From Terramyces sp. JEL0728 (Eukaryota; Chytridiomycota; Chytridiomycetes; Rhizophydiales; Terramycetaceae), in NCBI GenBank assembly GCA_027603945.1, contig JADIIU010000033.1:62001-126000 (forward strand): DNA of 64,000 bases, given 5' to 3'. Of the stretch, positions 53,627 to 63,371 are shown in pieces; positions within the stretch are counted from its first letter, which is position 1, and every line of letters begins with the position of its first letter. The notes below the pieces were generated by a model, which saw only the letters and a list, made by a program, of their open reading frames with translations, did not search any database and was not told the origin of the DNA. The position numbers were made by a program, and so were the translations under genes.

Positions 53627-53981
53627 TTAATCAAACAAACCGAAGCCCATATCGTCATCGGATTCTTCCTTTTCTTCAGCTTTTTCTTCTTCAGCTGGGG
53701 CGGCAGCACCTCCAGCAGCTGGAGCAGCAGCACCACCAGCAGCGGCAACTGGAGCACCACCAGCACCGACGTTGAACAAAAGAGCTCCTAAATCTTTTCC
53801 AGCTAAAGCTTTAGCAAAGATGGCAGGCCAGATGGATTCAACTTCGACTCCGGAAGCAGAGATGATGGCTGATAATTTGTCGGCAGTAATTTCAAGACCT
53901 TCGTCTTGGAGGATTAATGCAGCGTAGACACTAAATTAGGTGAATTGATTACCAAGCGGATTGAGCAGTTGAGAGAGACAT
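53627..53981 (-). CDS. RPLP1: 60S acidic ribosomal protein P1
   Basis: 110 residues, two exons, one 22-nt intron after codon 9 that restores [20 protein letters not shown]. The body [19 protein letters not shown] and [11 protein letters not shown], the Ala/Gly hinge, and the conserved acidic end [11 protein letters not shown] identify P1 of the ribosomal stalk, which recruits elongation factors. The stop is at 53627. The upstream 120 bp have AAAATTTT-like tracts and CCAAT/ATTGG motifs. Confidence 0.97.
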
Positions 53982-54387
53982 TGTTATACTGAAATCGATT
54001 TAACGTTAAACGAGACTTCGAGCTTGAAGGTAAAAAAACAATTTTGAAAATTTTGTCTTCACAAACTGCGCCAATTTCCCCATTGGCTACAAAAAAAGTT
54101 CCGAGATAGATATAATACCATTAAGCTGCAGAGTAATTTAAAAAGCCAGAGTTAAATTTGAAGCCAGTTATGCGTCTGGGACGATAAATTACCACTTGAT
54201 ATTTCAGCAGAGTTAGAGTAAGCATAGGAAATAATAATTAAATTCTCACGTTCAAATCGCAGCTTCAGCCTGAAACTAATCGTAATTTGAGCTTCATTCC
54301 AAAATTATCCATGTATCACAAAAGCCCGACTTGCTCCTGTTGAAAGCCAAAAACGGTGAAAAAGTTGCGAAAATTTAACTTTAGAAA
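53982..54387. other. intergenic, divergent promoters of RPLP1 and F-box gene
   Basis: 406 bp, AT-rich. It has GAAAATTTTG and CAAAATTT tracts resembling fungal ribosome-biogenesis (RRPE-type) elements near RPLP1 and inverted CCAAT boxes around 54074-54088. No gene or RNA seen. Confidence 0.4.
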
Positions 54388-55239
54388 ATGGCCTGGGAAA
54401 TTACTTGCGTACCTCCAGAAATATTACGGGAGATCTTTTCATATTTCGTTCCTCAGGACTGCTTCAGTGGATCTATAGAAACCTTGACAAGTTGTGCTTT
54501 GGTATGTTCTACTTGGCACACAATAGCTTTTCCGCTGATTTGGAACAAGCCGTTGATCAAGTCGCTCAAACAGTTTGAAACTCTTATTGACCACTGCAAA
54601 CGGAAACAGCAACCTCACTTGGTTCAACACTTGGTGCTGTCACAAAGATTACCAGAACAAAGCAGGAATTCCTGCAAGCTTGGGCAGCTGCTAGTTACAT
54701 TTATGCAGTCGCAACCAATAGTACTCACTACTCTGGACATTTCTTTTTGCAAAGGAATTTCAAATAATTGTCTAATCAAAATCAGTAATAGCCTGACGCA
54801 TTTGCATTGCCTAAATTTAAGCGGAGGAGGGAGAACCGACAAAACATTGCTCTCTCTACTTCGATCTTGTCGTAAAACCCTCCGCATACTAAATATTTCG
54901 TGGAATTTGGCGATTTCAGATACATCATTGATATTTATTGGTATGGGATGTACAAGATTGAAAACGCTCGATATTTCTGGATGCATGCAAATTACAGATC
55001 TTGGGATAATGTCGCTATCGAAGGGGGTTGAAAACTATGCAATTGAAATGCCAAAAATGCCGTCGTTCAATGATGCACCTTTCTTGTCTAACGAGTCTAT
55101 TGAATTGATCAGGCGGCATTCCATGGGTAATAACGGACTGCAGCTCTCCCAATTGGTAATCTCTTGCTGCAACCAAATTACTCTGTTTGGTATTCGGTAC
55201 CTCAAGTCTAATTCCGATGATGTTTTAATTTTAAAGTAA
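54388..55239 (+). CDS. F-box and leucine-rich-repeat protein (AMN1-like)
   Basis: 283 residues, intronless. An F-box at the N terminus (PPEILREIFSYFVPQDCFSG, then CSTWHTIAFPLIW) is followed by leucine-rich repeats of the cysteine-containing type: LTTLDISFCKGISNNCLIKI, LRILNISWNLAISDTSLIFI, LKTLDISGCMQITDLGIMSL and SQLVISCCNQITLFGIRYL. Such proteins are SCF ubiquitin-ligase receptors; the repeat pattern is like AMN1/Grr1. It starts at ATG 54388. Confidence 0.88.
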   Translation: MAWEITCVPPEILREIFSYFVPQDCFSGSIETLTSCALVCSTWHTIAFPLIWNKPLIKSLKQFETLIDHCKRKQQPHLVQHLVLSQRLPEQSRNSCKLGQLLVTFMQSQPIVLTTLDISFCKGISNNCLIKISNSLTHLHCLNLSGGGRTDKTLLSLLRSCRKTLRILNISWNLAISDTSLIFIGMGCTRLKTLDISGCMQITDLGIMSLSKGVENYAIEMPKMPSFNDAPFLSNESIELIRRHSMGNNGLQLSQLVISCCNQITLFGIRYLKSNSDDVLILK

Positions 55240-55292
55240 TGCTAGTAATATATATTTTTAATCTATTGAACAGGCTGTTTTCCCAAAAATAA

Positions 55293-56315
55293 ATGGCGGC
55301 TGGAAAGCAAGCAGTGTTTCTCTCCATCGACTACGCTCATTTGCGGTTACTCTTTCAATCCTTCAAAGAAGCTTTTCTTTTACAGTATCCTTCCTATTCT
55401 GTACATTTTCACTCTGACAGAGTACCAGAAAGTGTCGATGCCAAACAAGTGGAAATTATAGTAACGGCAACAATACCGCCAAACCAATTATTGCATTACA
55501 AAAATGCCAAGATTATAGCTTCACTGTGGGCGGGTGTAGATGGAATCTTGAATGATCCATCTTTCAAACAATTAAAAATAGAAAACCCCCAGCTGATTCT
55601 CACCAGATTAGTAGATCCGGATATGAAGAAATCGCTTGCGGAGAGCTGTCTTGCAAGAGCGCTCTCTATATACCGGAATTTTTACGAATATCAACACCAG
55701 CAAGATGAAAGGACGTGGTTCAAGCACATCAGTTTTGATAAATCAACGTGCAAGATTGGCATTCTTGGGATGGGTGAGATTGGAGTCGAATGTGCAAAAT
55801 ATCTGGTCCGCTATGGATTCACTGTTTTCGGATACACACGATCGCCAAAGACTGTCAATATTGCTGTTTTGAATGACCAGGATGCAATTGAGCAGGTGGT
55901 AGTCGAATCTTTTACTGGTAAAGACGGAATAAGAGAATTGTGCGCTGATAGTGATATCCTTGTAAATCTGCTGCCTCTCACTGCCGAGACGGAAAATATC
56001 TTGAATGCTTCGTTTTTTAGTATGATGAAGAAAGGAGCAAAGCTGATCAATTTTGCTAGAGGTGGCCACTTGGTAGAACAAGATTTGCTTGATTCTCTGG
56101 AAAATCACTTGGGTTTAGCTGTATTGGATGTATTTCGAAACGAACCATTGCCTAAAGATTCGCCATTGTGGACTCATCCCAAAGTTATCGTCACTCCGCA
56201 TGTAGCTGCATTAACAGATCCTCGCACTGGCCCATCCATCGCAATGAAATCGGTTTCTGCTTTCATTGAAGGAACTGAAATACCAAACACTGTGAATCTC
56301 GATATCGGTTATTAG
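55293..56315 (+). CDS. D-isomer-specific 2-hydroxyacid dehydrogenase (GhrA-like)
   Basis: 340 residues, intronless. NAD(P)-binding loop IGILGMGEIGVECAKYL, substrate-loop ILTRLVDPDMKKSLAES as in glyoxylate/hydroxypyruvate reductase A, INFARGGHLVEQDLL (catalytic Arg), LDVFRNEPLP (Glu) and VTPHVAALTDP (His). It reduces glyoxylate or hydroxypyruvate. Both the intron-free structure and the resemblance to bacterial GhrA would fit an old transfer from bacteria, but many other single-exon genes occur here. Confidence 0.92.
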   Translation: MAAGKQAVFLSIDYAHLRLLFQSFKEAFLLQYPSYSVHFHSDRVPESVDAKQVEIIVTATIPPNQLLHYKNAKIIASLWAGVDGILNDPSFKQLKIENPQLILTRLVDPDMKKSLAESCLARALSIYRNFYEYQHQQDERTWFKHISFDKSTCKIGILGMGEIGVECAKYLVRYGFTVFGYTRSPKTVNIAVLNDQDAIEQVVVESFTGKDGIRELCADSDILVNLLPLTAETENILNASFFSMMKKGAKLINFARGGHLVEQDLLDSLENHLGLAVLDVFRNEPLPKDSPLWTHPKVIVTPHVAALTDPRTGPSIAMKSVSAFIEGTEIPNTVNLDIGY

Positions 56316-56421
56316 CAGTCTCAATACTATATTATGAATTTGCACAAAGTTTTTGTTTATTACGTGTCAACAAATAACTATATTAAGCAATGGATTATAC
56401 AGATATTCGAATGAGTTTTAT

Positions 56422-57513
56422 TTAATAGTAATCAGACCTTCGTCTGTACGGCTCCCTCCTGTCATCATATCTACGTCTGTCGTCATACCGATCTCTCCTC
56501 CTGTCATCATATCTATCACGATCTCTGGAATCTCTCGGGTCTCTCCTGTCTCTTGAATCCCTATCATCTCTTCTATCTCGTGGCGGTGGAATATCCCTTT
56601 CCCTAGGCGGTGGAACTTCCCTTTCCCTAGGAGGAGGAACCTCCCGTTCTTTTGGAGGCAGGACATCTCTATTTCTTGATGGCAGGATCTCTCTTTCCTT
56701 CCCCTTATTTTCCTTGTCTTTTTCTTCCACTGTTTCCTTGATACCCAACAATACATTTCTTGCTTTGAGTTTCAATTGGCGTTTCTATATTAGCGAGAAT
56801 TACTTTGTAATCTTCAATCGCTTTGCGGATCCTCAAGAATCCAGAATGTTGTTTTCCTGACATGTGCGCATCAAGTCTTGCTCCAGCTATAGTTAGTTAT
56901 ATTTTACTTTGATCATTGGCTAATAGGGCCCCGCATACTTCGCAGACTTCCATCCGCTTATCAGGTCGGTAGGTTGGATGAGAAGGGTCGCTAGTCCTTA
57001 AGCTATCCAACTCTGCAAAAGATCGTTGTAGCTGAGTGTGATAGTCAAGTGCGTCCTGAACTTTGCCGGCTTCCCCTAATAAGGCGATATATGGCAACTT
57101 TGGTGCGATTTGCTCTTCAAGAATCATGATTTTTTCGCGAATATCATCCTAGGATTATAATCGATTACCACATTATCAAAAACGACTTCTGATTTGTTTT
57201 CCAGTCTCTGGTGTCCCTTTCTAATTGTACGATCTACATCTTGAATTAACTTTAGCAAAAATTCATTAAACAGTGCTTCGTAGTTGTACTTTGATCTTTC
57301 AATAAGTGTAAGTAGCTGGTATTCTTTTTGTAGCTTTTCATCGTGAACAAGAGGACACTTTCCTAGGTCGACTTTGGTATTTTGGAATATTTCGTTGGGA
57401 CAAAAAGCAACCAGGTGGTTCTTGCATATATCGTCATCCGTAAAGTACTTTTTTGCAGATGGAATCAGCGGATTCATTAGTTCTGCCAGTAGTTGTCGAT
57501 TATAATCAGCCAT
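56422..57513 (-). CDS. LUC7: LUC7-like U1 snRNP splicing factor
   Basis: About 343 residues, four exons, introns of 20, 21 and 19 nt. It starts RQLLAELMNPLIPSAKKYF, with the first zinc finger in DDDICKNHLVAFCPNEIF and KCPLVHDEKL. A coiled coil follows (the spliced DNVDDIREKIMILEEQIAP). The second zinc finger is VCEVCGALLANDQ and then a spliced LDAHMSGKQHSGFLRIRKAI. The C terminus is a Pro/Arg/Asp repeat (PPPREREVPPPRERD, DRRDPRDSRDRDRY). LUC7 stabilises U1 binding at 5' splice sites, which matters in a genome with such small introns. Confidence 0.95.
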
Positions 57514-57618
57514 TTTTCTTTTTCAAAGTTTTTTGATCTCAAAATCCAAATGGAATAATTTCTAGCTAGTAAAAGTAATAGCCCGCTCTCTTCAAACACC
57601 AGTTGCACAAGATTAATT

Positions 57619-58602
57619 CTAGTTTATTTTAATTGGGACGATTTGAAACGAGTAGATTGGTTCTGCAGTGGAATACAGCACCAGCCCAATCATAATCAAA
57701 AACAGCCCAAGGATATAGGATCCGGAGAGGATAAAAGTAAATACGATTTGGCTGTAAATGAATATGTACAGATCGGCAGTGATGATATTAAAGTTGAATA
57801 AAATCGCACCATATTTCTGAAAGTATTTTGCTACCAGGATATACATGGCGACCATAACCAGTGAATAAATGATGTTCCATACATATCCATCCAACCGGAC
57901 TATTTGAGAGATATCTGATATTTCCCGCTGTCCAACTGTAAATAGAAATATTAGACTAATTATGGTTCCAAAGAAACCCATACTCGACAAGCAAGCGATA
58001 GGATATCCTTCTTCCATCCTAGATAATCGCTCATTGAGGATATTTGAAATTGAGTATCCAAAAGCCCCCATCAGCGCGAAACTGTTTCCAACAATTGAGT
58101 TACCACTGCTATTACTGTTCTCTGCTTTTCCTAACAGTACAAACAATAACCCAAGCAAGCAAATAGTTCCTCCGATATAATTGTTCTTTTTATATTGAAT
58201 CCTGAAAAATGTAGATCCAATGATAATGACTAGCACTGTTGACGAAGAATTGATTAGCATTGCGGACAGCGAAGATGTAGTTTGAAACGCTTTTACTATG
58301 CAGGCATTTGCTCCAACGTCCGCCAGAGCCATTCCAAACGCGATTGAGAAATACTTGTGTTTCGGTATTTTAGAATAGAATTTCTGTATATAAGTGTAAT
58401 TTGGGATGGTTATTATTAGAAATACTAGCGGGTAAATAACAGAATTTTGTACAATTGGAAAAGTTGTTGGAGCTTGTGAGTTGCAGATATTCGTCATTGC
58501 GTTAAGCAGTGATAATAGCTGTCCAAACAAGAGTGCCGGTAGATACTGTATTATATTGTATTTCTGTTCTATTACTTCTGGCAATAATGGCTCGGTTTCC
58601 AT
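57619..58602 (-). CDS. SLC35F/EamA-type ten-TM transporter
   Basis: 327 residues, intronless, ten hydrophobic segments. Features: LPALLFGQLLSLLNAMTNIC, IAFGMALADVGANACIVKAF, TTSSLSAMLINSSSTVLVII, IGGTICLLGLLFVLLG, and a second EamA half from FALMGAFGYSISNILNERL. The pattern (drug/metabolite transporter fold, N-E-x-x at TM6 end) is that of SLC35F1/F2/F6-like carriers. Substrate unknown; Golgi or endosomal location is likely. Its ATG is only 22 bp from that of divergent ZCCHC9. Confidence 0.85.
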   Translation of the reverse strand: METEPLLPEVIEQKYNIIQYLPALLFGQLLSLLNAMTNICNSQAPTTFPIVQNSVIYPLVFLIITIPNYTYIQKFYSKIPKHKYFSIAFGMALADVGANACIVKAFQTTSSLSAMLINSSSTVLVIIIGSTFFRIQYKKNNYIGGTICLLGLLFVLLGKAENSNSSGNSIVGNSFALMGAFGYSISNILNERLSRMEEGYPIACLSSMGFFGTIISLIFLFTVGQREISDISQIVRLDGYVWNIIYSLVMVAMYILVAKYFQKYGAILFNFNIITADLYIFIYSQIVFTFILSGSYILGLFLIMIGLVLYSTAEPIYSFQIVPIKIN

Positions 58603-58624
58603 ATTTTTTTTTAAAAAAAGAAAA
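58603..58624. promoter_or_regulatory. 22-bp divergent spacer, SLC35F-like and ZCCHC9
   Basis: The whole intergenic interval is A, nine Ts, seven As, G and four As. Perhaps the shortest bidirectional promoter in the window; poly(dA:dT) tracts exclude nucleosomes in other eukaryotes. Confidence 0.55.
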
Positions 58625-59433
58625 ATGACAAGAATAACAAAGATGAAGAGACAGAGAGTAGAGGAAGCCTCAGAATTTCAGTCGATAGATTTAAAGAGTG
58701 GCGGGACTGCACAAGTAGCAGCAGTGCAAGAAAATACTGAAGAAATTGAACAAGGAGACTCGGAACCAGCAGGAAAGAAAAAGAGGATTAGACATCGTTC
58801 AATTTTGCCGCAAGAAGCTCAAGAAGCAGAGCCGGGGAAGCATGATTCTTTGCTAACTAAAGCGGAAAGAGATGCACTAAAAAGAAGAAGCAGAAGGGAA
58901 AAAGCAAAGGAAAAGAAAATGGTATCCGAAAATTCATTGTAGAACTGCTTCTTGTGTCGCCAAAAGGGCCATTCGGTTGCAAACTGTCCGCGTAACACTC
59001 AAAGGACAATCGATGACATTCAACTATCAGAATTAGGAAATATCTGTTTCAGATGTGGTTCACTGGAGCATACTCTTGCCAAATGCGACAAGAAGCCAGA
59101 TCCAAGTAATATCCACTTAACCTAGAAAATCCGTTGCCATATAGTACGTGTTTTATTTGTAAGCAGAGCGGGCACTTGGTTGGTCAATGTCCCGAAAACG
59201 ATAGAGGTATTTATCCAAATGGCGGGTGCTGCAAGTTTTGCGGAAGTGTCAGGCATTTGGCCAAAGATTGCAAACCAATGGAACAAGAAAAAGGAGCCAT
59301 CATGCTTGGAACTATGGACATGAACCAAGGCGGTGATGACGATGATGTCTTTGATTCGATTCACAAGATCCAGAAAGAGAAACCAGAGCCAAAACCAGTG
59401 GTAAAGAAACAAAAGAAAGTTGTCAATTTTTAA
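58625..59433 (+). CDS. ZCCHC9: zinc-knuckle protein ZCCHC9-like
   Basis: About 255 residues, three exons (introns 21 and 20 nt). After a basic, Glu-rich N terminus come four CCHC knuckles: CFLCRQKGHSVANC (completed by intron 1), CFRCGSLEHTLAKC, CFICKQSGHLVGQC with DRGIYPNGG, and CKFCGSVRHLAKDC. Number, spacing and the G-x-Y-x-x-G-G-x-C-K insert match ZCCHC9, a nucleolar RNA-binding protein linked to pre-rRNA processing. The C-terminal tail is acidic then Lys-rich. Confidence 0.92.
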
Positions 59434-59696
59434 TCCCAATAAATTATCGTGTTGTACATCATTAATGGAATATATGCCAGACAATAAAAGCGCTGTTCTG
59501 ATTGGTGAACTGCAATTCCGTACAAAGTCGTATGCAGATTATTAGGCACAATCTCCAGCCACTGAATCCAAAAATTTGCACGATAGCTTATACGTTGGAG
59601 GTATTCAGCAATCCAGCCTAGATTGATTCTTGTGAACTTGAATCCGCAAAAGGTATCATGAGCAACGTCCCTGGCTGTCAATTTACACAAAAACAC
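59430..59696 (-). other. unassigned 88-codon ORF overlapping the 3' end of ZCCHC9
   Basis: Reads CKLTARDVAHDTFCGFKF, LGWIAEYLQRISYRANFW and ends MMYNTIIYWD. Its composition (Trp, Tyr, Ile) is protein-like, yet there is no plausible ATG and no family match; the stop overlaps the ZCCHC9 stop codon by four bases on the other strand. It could be a decayed exon. Confidence 0.25.
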
Positions 59697-59996
59697 TGGG
59701 AATTATTCCGCTGGCCTCACGTCAGCTTTGCTCCTGATGTTTTAGGATTCCAAAAAAGGAATATTAAAAAATTAGACTTGAAAGATATCGTATTTGGTTA
59801 GCGAAACCAGAAACATTTCGTAAAGCGGATTCCCATCGTCAATTTGTCTCGAATATTTCTCAGGAAAAGAGTCTTTTGTATTGTGTTGGCACACTTTTTT
59901 TTCATCACGTTTCTCGGAAACGAACTTTGGTGGCCACAGACCCCAATCACAAGGCTTTGGAAGGATAAAAGGAGGACGAGTTTGACAGCCCCGCCA
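59434..59996. other. intergenic, 563 bp
   Basis: Upstream of phosphoesterase 2. Apart from the unassigned minus-strand ORF I see no gene; the ORF starting at 59844 on the plus strand merely runs into the real start at 59997. Confidence 0.4.
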
Positions 59997-61336
59997 ATGC
60001 TTTTGAAAGTCGCAGGGTTAGTTCTGTTGGTCCAAGCCCACGGAGTGCAAAACATCATTCACCTGATGCTGGTAATGATTAGCCTAATTTTAGGAAAATA
60101 GAGCATTCGACACTGTATTTGGATACCTAACCCATACTCAAGATATTGACAATTTGGTGGGAAAGGAATTTTGCAATAATCTCAAGGCAAACGACCCAAA
60201 TTCACCTAAATTTTGCACTGCTAGAAACCAAGTTGATGTTTCCCCGTTTAGCCCTGACCATTATTACTATAATGTTACAGAACAAGTAAAGCCAGCATAA
60301 TATTAGTTGTACGGAACCAATGACCCAAAAATTCCGCTAGCTCCGGTAGCACCAATGTCAGGATTTGTCCAACAAGCAGCAAAGGATTCGTTTAGATATG
60401 CCAATCCTGGGCAATTGCAACAAGTAATGGCAGGATACGACCCACAGAAGATTCCAGTTCATACTGCCCTGGCAGCAGAATTTACTATTTTCGATAAATG
60501 GTTTTCGTCTGTCCCAGGATCTACTTATCCAAATAGAATTTCATCACACTGTGCATCGTCAGGAGGAATGTACGATAACGATGAATATAAGGTATTGGGG
60601 ACTCCTTGCCGTTCAATCTTCCAGGATTTGGATGACGCTGGTGTAAGCTGGAAAAACTACTTTGGTGAAGAGCCATCCTTGCTGCTCTTAAGAAATACTA
60701 GATTAAAGATGGTTGAGCGATCTAGACTCATGTCTGATTTTTACAAAGATGCAGCAGCTGGGAAGTTGGCTAAATATACATATCTTGAGCCAAACTATGG
60801 AAATTTCGCTTTTAATGCTGTAAAATACAATGATGGGCATGCTGGTACCTTTTATTAACATAGGCAATGGTTCTTTCCACAATGCAGAATATTTGCTGAA
60901 GAGAGTGTATGAAGCTGTCAGAAACTCTCCCCAATGGAAAACAAGTTTATTGTTGATTACCTACGATGAACATGGCGGCTTCTTTGACCATGTTCCTCCT
61001 CCAAAAGCACCAAACCCTGATGGAAAGTATATAGATGACCCGAATATCCCTGGTGTTGTATATTCATTTGATAGACTCGGAGTTAGAGTTCCCATCATTG
61101 CGGTATCTCCTTGGATGCCTAAAGGCAAAGTCGAACATGAACCGAAAGGTCCATATCCAGATAGTCAGTATTGTCATGCCTCTATTCCAGCAACAATACG
61201 CTCAATCTTCAAATTGAAATCTCCGCCGTTGTCGACTAGGGAAGTCTGGACCGGAAATTTCGAATCAATTTTGTTGGACAAACCTAGAGATGATTGCCCA
61301 TTTGTCATGCCTGCTGTTAACATGAACGGATTCTAG
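59997..61336 (+). CDS. secreted phosphoesterase family protein 2
   Basis: About 425 residues, four exons with introns of 22, 21 and 19 nt. A signal peptide (LLKVAGLVLLVQAHG) leads to the metal site IIHLMLENRAFDTVFGYL, itself rebuilt by intron 1. Then APMSGFVQQ, FTIFDKWFSSVPGSTYPNR, SSHCASSGG, YTYLEPNYG, DGHAGNGSFHNAEYLLKR (across intron 3), LLLITYDEHGGFFDHVPPP, RLGVRVPIIAVSPWMPKG and the family end FVMPAVNMNGF. Same PF04185 family as copies 1, 3 and 4. None of its introns is in the same place as that of copy 1. Confidence 0.92.
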
Positions 61337-62004
61337 AAATAAAATTATTTTCGTCTAACTCTCAATTTCTATTTGATATTGTGTCCTCGTGGTACTTGGA
61401 GATTGGAACCTGAATTTGATGGTTCTTACGCTGTGAGCAGCCAACTTCAATTCAACAGAATGGCTGGGATGATAAAGAAATTGTCTATGCATCGAGCAGT
61501 ATAATTAGGCTATTTTAATAGCTTAACCCCGCATGATGGATTCGGAATAACAGACGCACTCGGCCGTTTAGAACGTGCGATACACGTTTTCAGCTCCAGT
61601 TGCCATTCTGTACTATTAATTGTATTTCAAGTAGCGGCAAATTGCTTTCTGGATATCAGCGATTTTCTGCCAATCAATGCACTATATGTTGTACTTGTCA
61701 ATGCGGAATAGCTAGTCAAAACGTCGGTGTAACTGTCAGCCGTGTCCATGATCAAGACATCAAAACGTTTTGGCATGACCTCCAAACCTCGGCAAGTGTT
61801 TGATATTCCAACAGAGTTTAAATAAAATGGCAAGTTACTAAAGCGCTTGCTCATATTCTCCTACGAACTCTAAATTTGTAGCATTGGTCGTCGATTCTGT
61901 CTTTTTCTGCCCATCAACACGTTTTTCTCGTGTTTCTATTCCGGGAAAGTCGGGGTCTGAAAAACACATATAACCGAAGCGAATTCTAGTGTGTCCAGTA
62001 GAAT
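61337..62004. other. intergenic, 668 bp, with a weak minus-strand ORF
   Basis: On the minus strand 61627-61854 encodes 75 residues beginning MSKRFSNLPFYLNSVG and containing FDVLIMDTADSYTDVLTS. It has a good ATG but no family match and no supporting splice. The rest shows nothing I recognise. Confidence 0.3.
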
Positions 62005-63294
62005 ATGATCCTCAAGCTTGCTGGAATTTCATTAGCTGTACAAGCACACAACATCCAGAATGTAGTCCACCTAATGTTGGAAAATAGAGCCTTTGATTCC
62101 ATATTTGGGTATTTGACTCACAATGCAGACATAGACAACTTGGTAGGCAAAGCACCGTTCTGTAACTTGATCGACCCAACCAATTCAAGCTCCACCAAGA
62201 TCTGCACCGCTCCAAATCAGTTGGATTCTACCCCATATGACCCTGACCATGACTACAGCAAAGTGACCACAGAAATCTATGGCTCGCCGGGCTACAACAA
62301 CCCGAGTGTACAACTGCCAGATGTTGCACCAATGTCTGGATTCGTTCATCAGGCATATATCGGAGCATTCAATGGGGCAAGCAACAAGGATCTGCAACAA
62401 GTTATGGCTGGCTTTGACCCAAAAAATATACCAGTACAAGCTACTTTGGCTGCCGAATTTACCATCTTTGATCGATGGTTTTCCGCCGTTCCTGGCCCAA
62501 CTCAACCAAACAGAATATCTTCCCACTGTGCCACGACTCATGGCCAATATGAAAATACTCAATATGTAGTCGATGGAAACCCATGCAGATCCATCTTTGA
62601 AGATCTTGATGATGCCGGACTGTCTTGGATGAACTACTTTGAAGAAGAGCCTTCTTTGCTCTATTTGAGAAACATTAGAGGCGATATGATCAAAAAAAGT
62701 AGACCATTCTCTCAATTCTACACTGATGCATTCGCTGGTAACTTGCCGAGCTATACTTTCTTGGAACCAAACTATGGCGGACTACCAGGTAACAAAGGAA
62801 AGGAAGATGATGCTCATCCAGGAGGTGGGTTTGTGCACAACTCTGAATATTTGATCAAGAGAGTTTACGAAACCCTTAGAAACTCGCCGCAATGGGAAAC
62901 TACCCTGCTTTTGATTACTTATGACGAACATGGTGGCTATTTCGATCATGTTCCAACCCCAAGAGCCCCAAATCCAGATGGGATTACCACTACTGACACA
63001 AGTGATTCGAATATTGTTTATGAATTCGACAGGCTTGGAGTACGCGTACCTGTTACCATCATTTCTCCCTGGGTTGCCAAAGGTGCCGTAGTTCACAAAC
63101 CAAATGGTCCTCAGCCAGACAGTCAATTCACCCATGCGTCTATTCCGGCAACCATCCGCTCCATTTTCAAACTCCAGTCTCCACCATTAACTGCTAGAGA
63201 AGCTTGGGCTGGGAATTTTGAATCTGTCCTGCTTGACCAGGCAAGAACTGACTGTCCTTATGTTATGCCTGCAGTAAATATGAAGGGATTTTAA
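62005..63294 (+). CDS. secreted phosphoesterase family protein 3 (intronless)
   Basis: 429 residues in one exon. Signal peptide ILKLAGISLAVQAHN, VVHLMLENRAFDSIFGYL, APMSGFVHQAYIGAF, FTIFDRWFSAVPGPTQPNR, SSHCATTHGQYENTQ, YTFLEPNYGG, LLLITYDEHGGYFDHVPTP, RLGVRVPVTIISPWVAKG, SQFTHASIPATIRSIFKL, end YVMPAVNMKGF. All residues expected for the metal centre (N-R in ENRAFD, D-E-H) are present. It is the complete copy best suited as a family reference. Convergent with copy 4, 77 bp between stops. Confidence 0.94.
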   Translation: MILKLAGISLAVQAHNIQNVVHLMLENRAFDSIFGYLTHNADIDNLVGKAPFCNLIDPTNSSSTKICTAPNQLDSTPYDPDHDYSKVTTEIYGSPGYNNPSVQLPDVAPMSGFVHQAYIGAFNGASNKDLQQVMAGFDPKNIPVQATLAAEFTIFDRWFSAVPGPTQPNRISSHCATTHGQYENTQYVVDGNPCRSIFEDLDDAGLSWMNYFEEEPSLLYLRNIRGDMIKKSRPFSQFYTDAFAGNLPSYTFLEPNYGGLPGNKGKEDDAHPGGGFVHNSEYLIKRVYETLRNSPQWETTLLLITYDEHGGYFDHVPTPRAPNPDGITTTDTSDSNIVYEFDRLGVRVPVTIISPWVAKGAVVHKPNGPQPDSQFTHASIPATIRSIFKLQSPPLTAREAWAGNFESVLLDQARTDCPYVMPAVNMKGF

Positions 63295-63371
63295 ATAGAA
63301 ATAAATACATGCAAGTGGAGAACTTTAACCAAAATTTAAATAGTTTCAGTGTATAATCTAGTTTATTCTAG

